Of a DNA stretch of 17,741 nt, positions 15,779-17,741 are shown in pieces. Every line of letters begins with the position of its first letter. Within the stretch, counting starts at the first letter, position 1. Source of the DNA: M3007 sp044224705 (GTDB taxonomy: Bacteria; Bacteroidota; Bacteroidia; Chitinophagales; Saprospiraceae); NCBI GenBank assembly GCA_044224705.1, contig JBGAJY010000119.1, forward strand, positions 1 to 17,741. Direction: 5' to 3'. A model generated the notes under the pieces. That model made no database searches, was not told the DNA's origin, and worked only from the letters and a program-made list of their open reading frames with translations. A program made the position numbers and the translations under genes.

Positions 15779-16144
15779 ATGAAAAGTTTCACAACCATTG
15801 CCCTGCTCATCCTGTCCAATGTCTTCATGACCTTTGCCTGGTATGGGCATCTGAAATTCCAACACCTCAAATTTTTTCAAAAAACCGGCCTGTTCGGTGT
15901 GGTCATTGCGAGCTGGCTGATCGCTTTTCTCGAATATTGTCTCATGGTGCCCGCCAACCGGATGGGTTTTCGCGACAACGGCGGACCGTTCACCCTCGTG
16001 CAGCTGAAAGTCATTCAGGAGGTCGTCACGCTGCTGGTATTCACTGCCTTTACCCTGCTGTTTTTTAAAAATGAAACCTTGAAATGGAACCATTACACGG
16101 GCTTCGCATTGCTGGTGCTGGCCGTGTATTTTATCCGTAAATAG
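15779..16144 (+). CDS. DMT-type small membrane protein (DUF486)
   Basis: The 121-residue protein is almost entirely four membrane helices (about 5-23, 38-57, 82-98 and 103-119). It has the DUF486 markers NVFMTFAWYGHLK near the start, EYCLMVPANRMG in the middle and LKVIQEVVTLLVF in the third helix. DUF486 proteins belong to the drug/metabolite transporter superfamily as half-size members and have no established substrate; dimer formation is expected. The ATG at 15779 opens the first helix, which is the family's usual start. An in-frame ATG at 15560 would add 73 residues of no similarity that overlap the divergent lipoprotein gene. Only 18 bases separate its stop from the helicase start, so the two genes are probably co-transcribed, though no functional link is known. 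Confidence 0.9.
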   Translation: MKSFTTIALLILSNVFMTFAWYGHLKFQHLKFFQKTGLFGVVIASWLIAFLEYCLMVPANRMGFRDNGGPFTLVQLKVIQEVVTLLVFTAFTLLFFKNETLKWNHYTGFALLVLAVYFIRK

Positions 16145-16162
16145 GAGCTCCATCCACCGAAA

Positions 16163-17741
16163 ATGAATATCACTGTTCTTTCCGCCGGCGCCGGCAGCGG
16201 CAAAACCTACACCCTGACCGGTCGCCTGGTCGACATGCTGCGCAGTGGCCTGCGGCCCTCGGGTATCGTGGCCACGACGTTTACCAAAAAAGCTGCGGCG
16301 GAACTCCAGGAACGGGTGCGCGTGCGCCTGCTTGAAGCAGGCCTGAACGAAGCCGCCAACGAACTCGGCCAGGCCCTCATCGGCACGGTGCACAGTATCG
16401 GCGTGCGGTTGCTGCAGCGCTTCGCCTTCGAAGCCGGGGTGTCGCCGCTGGTCGAGATCATCGCCGACGGCGACGAGCAGCGATTGTTCAACGAATCGCT
16501 CTCGCAGGTGCTCTCCGAACCGCGCATCGAGGCGCTCAACCGGCTCGCCGAACGCCTGGGCCTCACCAAAAAAAGGATCGGCGAAACCTACGACTGGCGC
16601 CGCGACATCCGCGACCTGACCGATGCCGCCCGCGCCAACAATTTCTCCCGCGAGGTGCTCGAGCAAAGCAAGCAACGTTCCTGGAACAGTTTCGAGCGCC
16701 TGCTGCCGCCCCTTCAAACGACCGACGCCAACACCTGGAACAACCGCCTCGTCGCCCGGATCGAGCAAACCCTCGCCGCCCTCGACGCCAACGAGGCCGA
16801 CGACACCAAAAAGACCCGCGAAGCCGCCGAAACGGTGCGCGCACTGCAAACCCAGCTGCAATGGCGCGGCGAACTGTTCTGGTACGAATGGGCCAAAATC
16901 GCCAAAACCGAGGTGGCGGTCAAAAGCCGCGACCTGTTCCAGCCGCTGCGCGATTTTGCCCGCAGCCACGATGAGCACATGCAGTTCCGGGCCGATGTGA
17001 AAGGTTTCATCGACCTGATGTTCGACGTGGCCATGGACGCCCTGGGCGAATACGAAGAGTACAAGCGCAAGCGCGGCCTGATCGATTATACCGACATGGA
17101 GTGCTACGTCAGCCGTCTGCTGCGCATCGACAGCGTGCGCGATACCCTGCGCGGCGAACTGGATCTGCTGCTGGTCGATGAGTTTCAGGACACCTCGCCC
17201 ATTCAGCTCGATATCTTCCTGCAACTCAGCCGCCTGGCCCGTCAATCGATCTGGGTGGGCGATCCCAAACAGAGCATCTACGGTTTTCGCGGCGCCGAGC
17301 CGGCGCTCATGCAAGCCGTCATTGCCGCCACCGGCGGCATCCGGGAGGAGAATATTTTGAAAAAATCGTGGCGCAGCCGCGCCGATCTGGTGATGCTGGC
17401 CAATGCCATATTTACCCGCGCTTTTCCGGACATGCCCATGGAGCAGGTGGCGCTGGAGGCGGTGTTTACGCGGGAGAAGGAAGGGGTAGTTGGCGGTTTT
17501 AGTAGTCCTTCCGACGAAGGCCCCGGCGCCGACCCCTCTCCCTCCGGGGAGGGGAGTTTGCCCTCTGATCAGCACGCCCTCCTCTCCGGAGGGGGAGGGG
17601 TCGGGGGTGGGGCCTACACCGGAGGAGAACCCAAAACTTCCACCCACCCCCACCGTCTCCTTCGTAAACACCCCCACCAGCGCCCCCAGCTCCACCGGCC
17701 TGTACGGAAAAGCGCGGGGAAAAATGGCATTGGCCAGCAAC
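16163..17741 (+). CDS. UvrD/AddA-like helicase, N-terminal part (runs off window)
   Basis: This is the N-terminal half of a superfamily 1 ATP-dependent DNA helicase of the RecB/AddA group (COG1074-like), which unwinds DNA ends for recombination repair. The Walker A is SAGAGSGKTYTLT (7-19). VATTFTKKAAAELQERVRVRL (38-58) is motif Ia, and GTVHSIGVRLLQRF contains the conserved T-H-S. LLLVDEFQDTSPIQ (about 335-348) is the Walker B. WVGDPKQSIYGFRGAEPAL (364-382) is motif III, and KKSWRSRADLV is motif IV. The family-like sequence continues to VALEAVFTREKE near residue 442 (about 17486). Beyond that the frame passes through a GC-rich palindrome and then reads the antisense of its own coding sequence (see the inverted duplication). 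The predicted residues after about 443 are therefore unlikely to be the true protein. A full family member is usually around 1,000 residues or more. Confidence 0.9.
   Translation, partial: MNITVLSAGAGSGKTYTLTGRLVDMLRSGLRPSGIVATTFTKKAAAELQERVRVRLLEAGLNEAANELGQALIGTVHSIGVRLLQRFAFEAGVSPLVEIIADGDEQRLFNESLSQVLSEPRIEALNRLAERLGLTKKRIGETYDWRRDIRDLTDAARANNFSREVLEQSKQRSWNSFERLLPPLQTTDANTWNNRLVARIEQTLAALDANEADDTKKTREAAETVRALQTQLQWRGELFWYEWAKIAKTEVAVKSRDLFQPLRDFARSHDEHMQFRADVKGFIDLMFDVAMDALGEYEEYKRKRGLIDYTDMECYVSRLLRIDSVRDTLRGELDLLLVDEFQDTSPIQLDIFLQLSRLARQSIWVGDPKQSIYGFRGAEPALMQAVIAATGGIREENILKKSWRSRADLVMLANAIFTRAFPDMPMEQVALEAVFTREKEGVVGGFSSPSDEGPGADPSPSGEGSLPSDQHALLSGGGGVGGGAYTGGEPKTSTHPHRLLRKHPHQRPQLHRPVRKSAGKNGIGQQ
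17392..17741. repeat. Imperfect inverted duplication of helicase sequence up to the window edge
   Basis: Bases 17567-17741 are the reverse complement of 17392-17566 with roughly 70-80 percent identity, and every pair I checked fits one constant offset, so there are no insertions or deletions. For example ctggccaatgccat at 17396-17409 returns inverted at the window end. The right arm read on the minus strand gives LANAIFPRAFPYRPVELGALVGVFTKE, compared with LANAIFTRAFPDMPMEQVALEAVFTRE on the left. The copy may continue beyond the window. Confidence 0.9.
17519..17614. repeat. GC-rich palindromic element at the centre of the inverted duplication
   Basis: GACCCCTCTCCCTCCGG (17531-17547) is mirrored by CCGGAGGGGGAGGGGTC (17586-17602) with one mismatch, and GGCCCC/GGGGCC border it at 17519 and 17614. 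This CCCCTCTCC...GGAGAGGGG type of palindrome is a dispersed repeat I associate with many Bacteroidota genomes, often between genes. Here it falls inside the helicase reading frame and stays open as ADPSPSGEGSLPSDQHAL. Confidence 0.75.

Noticed and set aside
15731..17740. Long minus-strand open frame of 669 codons opposite the helicase and DUF486 genes
   Set aside because: It is the antisense of recognised genes on the plus strand. High-GC codon use leaves antisense frames open. Its first residues resemble helicase only because of the inverted duplication at the window end.
17392..17741. Diversity-generating retroelement template/variable repeat pair, because the arms differ by substitutions only
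   Set aside because: Differences are not limited to adenines of one arm: G, C and T positions change as well. The arms are directly adjacent and inverted, and there is no reverse transcriptase gene.

Overview
The window looks like chromosomal DNA of a free-living member of the phylum Bacteroidota, most likely near Saprospirales/Chitinophagia. This rests on two secreted proteins with C-terminal type IX secretion (T9SS) sorting domains, a SusR/BT-type hybrid two-component system (HTCS) with a periplasmic propeller sensor, several lipoproteins, promoter-like sites of the Bacteroidota form TTG-N19-TANNTTTG, and almost no Shine-Dalgarno sequences before the starts. No tRNA, rRNA, CRISPR array or prophage was seen. 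The placement below phylum level is inference.

Layout, left to right. Positions 1-109 (-) hold the first 36 codons of an IS5-like transposase cut by the window edge. Positions 180-2804 (-) encode a large GH63/MGH1-like glucosidase, divergent from a small lipoprotein at 2976-3473 (+). The convergent gap 3474-3807 is almost filled by a foldback (inverted-repeat) element carrying four copies of a hairpin motif. Positions 3808-6435 (-) encode a secreted protein with two DUF4394 domains and a T9SS tail. The 532-bp gap 6436-6967 contains a probable minus-strand structured small RNA with a promoter-like box, nested hairpins and an intrinsic terminator. Positions 6968-10951 (-) encode the HTCS, with a periplasmic GH37 trehalase (11082-12701, -) upstream of it on the same strand. 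Divergent from the trehalase is an M43-type secreted zinc metalloprotease (12974-14932, +) with FN3, PPC and T9SS domains and a strong terminator. A small lipoprotein (15138-15605, -), a DUF486 membrane protein (15779-16144, +) and the N-terminal part of an AddA/RecB-like UvrD helicase (from 16163, +) follow.

Functionally the centre is a carbohydrate-use neighbourhood: trehalase beside an HTCS sensor-regulator, with an alpha-glucosidase-type GH63 enzyme further along. No SusC/SusD pair is present, so this is not a canonical polysaccharide utilisation locus. A 54-bp imperfect palindrome lies between trehalase and metalloprotease, next to a good promoter match for trehalase, and is a candidate operator.

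The most unusual structures are non-coding: the foldback element at 3501-3777, the candidate small RNA at 6672-6900, 10-bp-periodic repeats directly after two stop codons, and a gap-free but diverged inverted duplication of the helicase gene that runs to the right window edge (17392-17741). The last is either an assembly chimera or a real inverted duplication. Together with the transposase fragment at the left edge, it suggests that the window is a complete contig whose ends are repeats.
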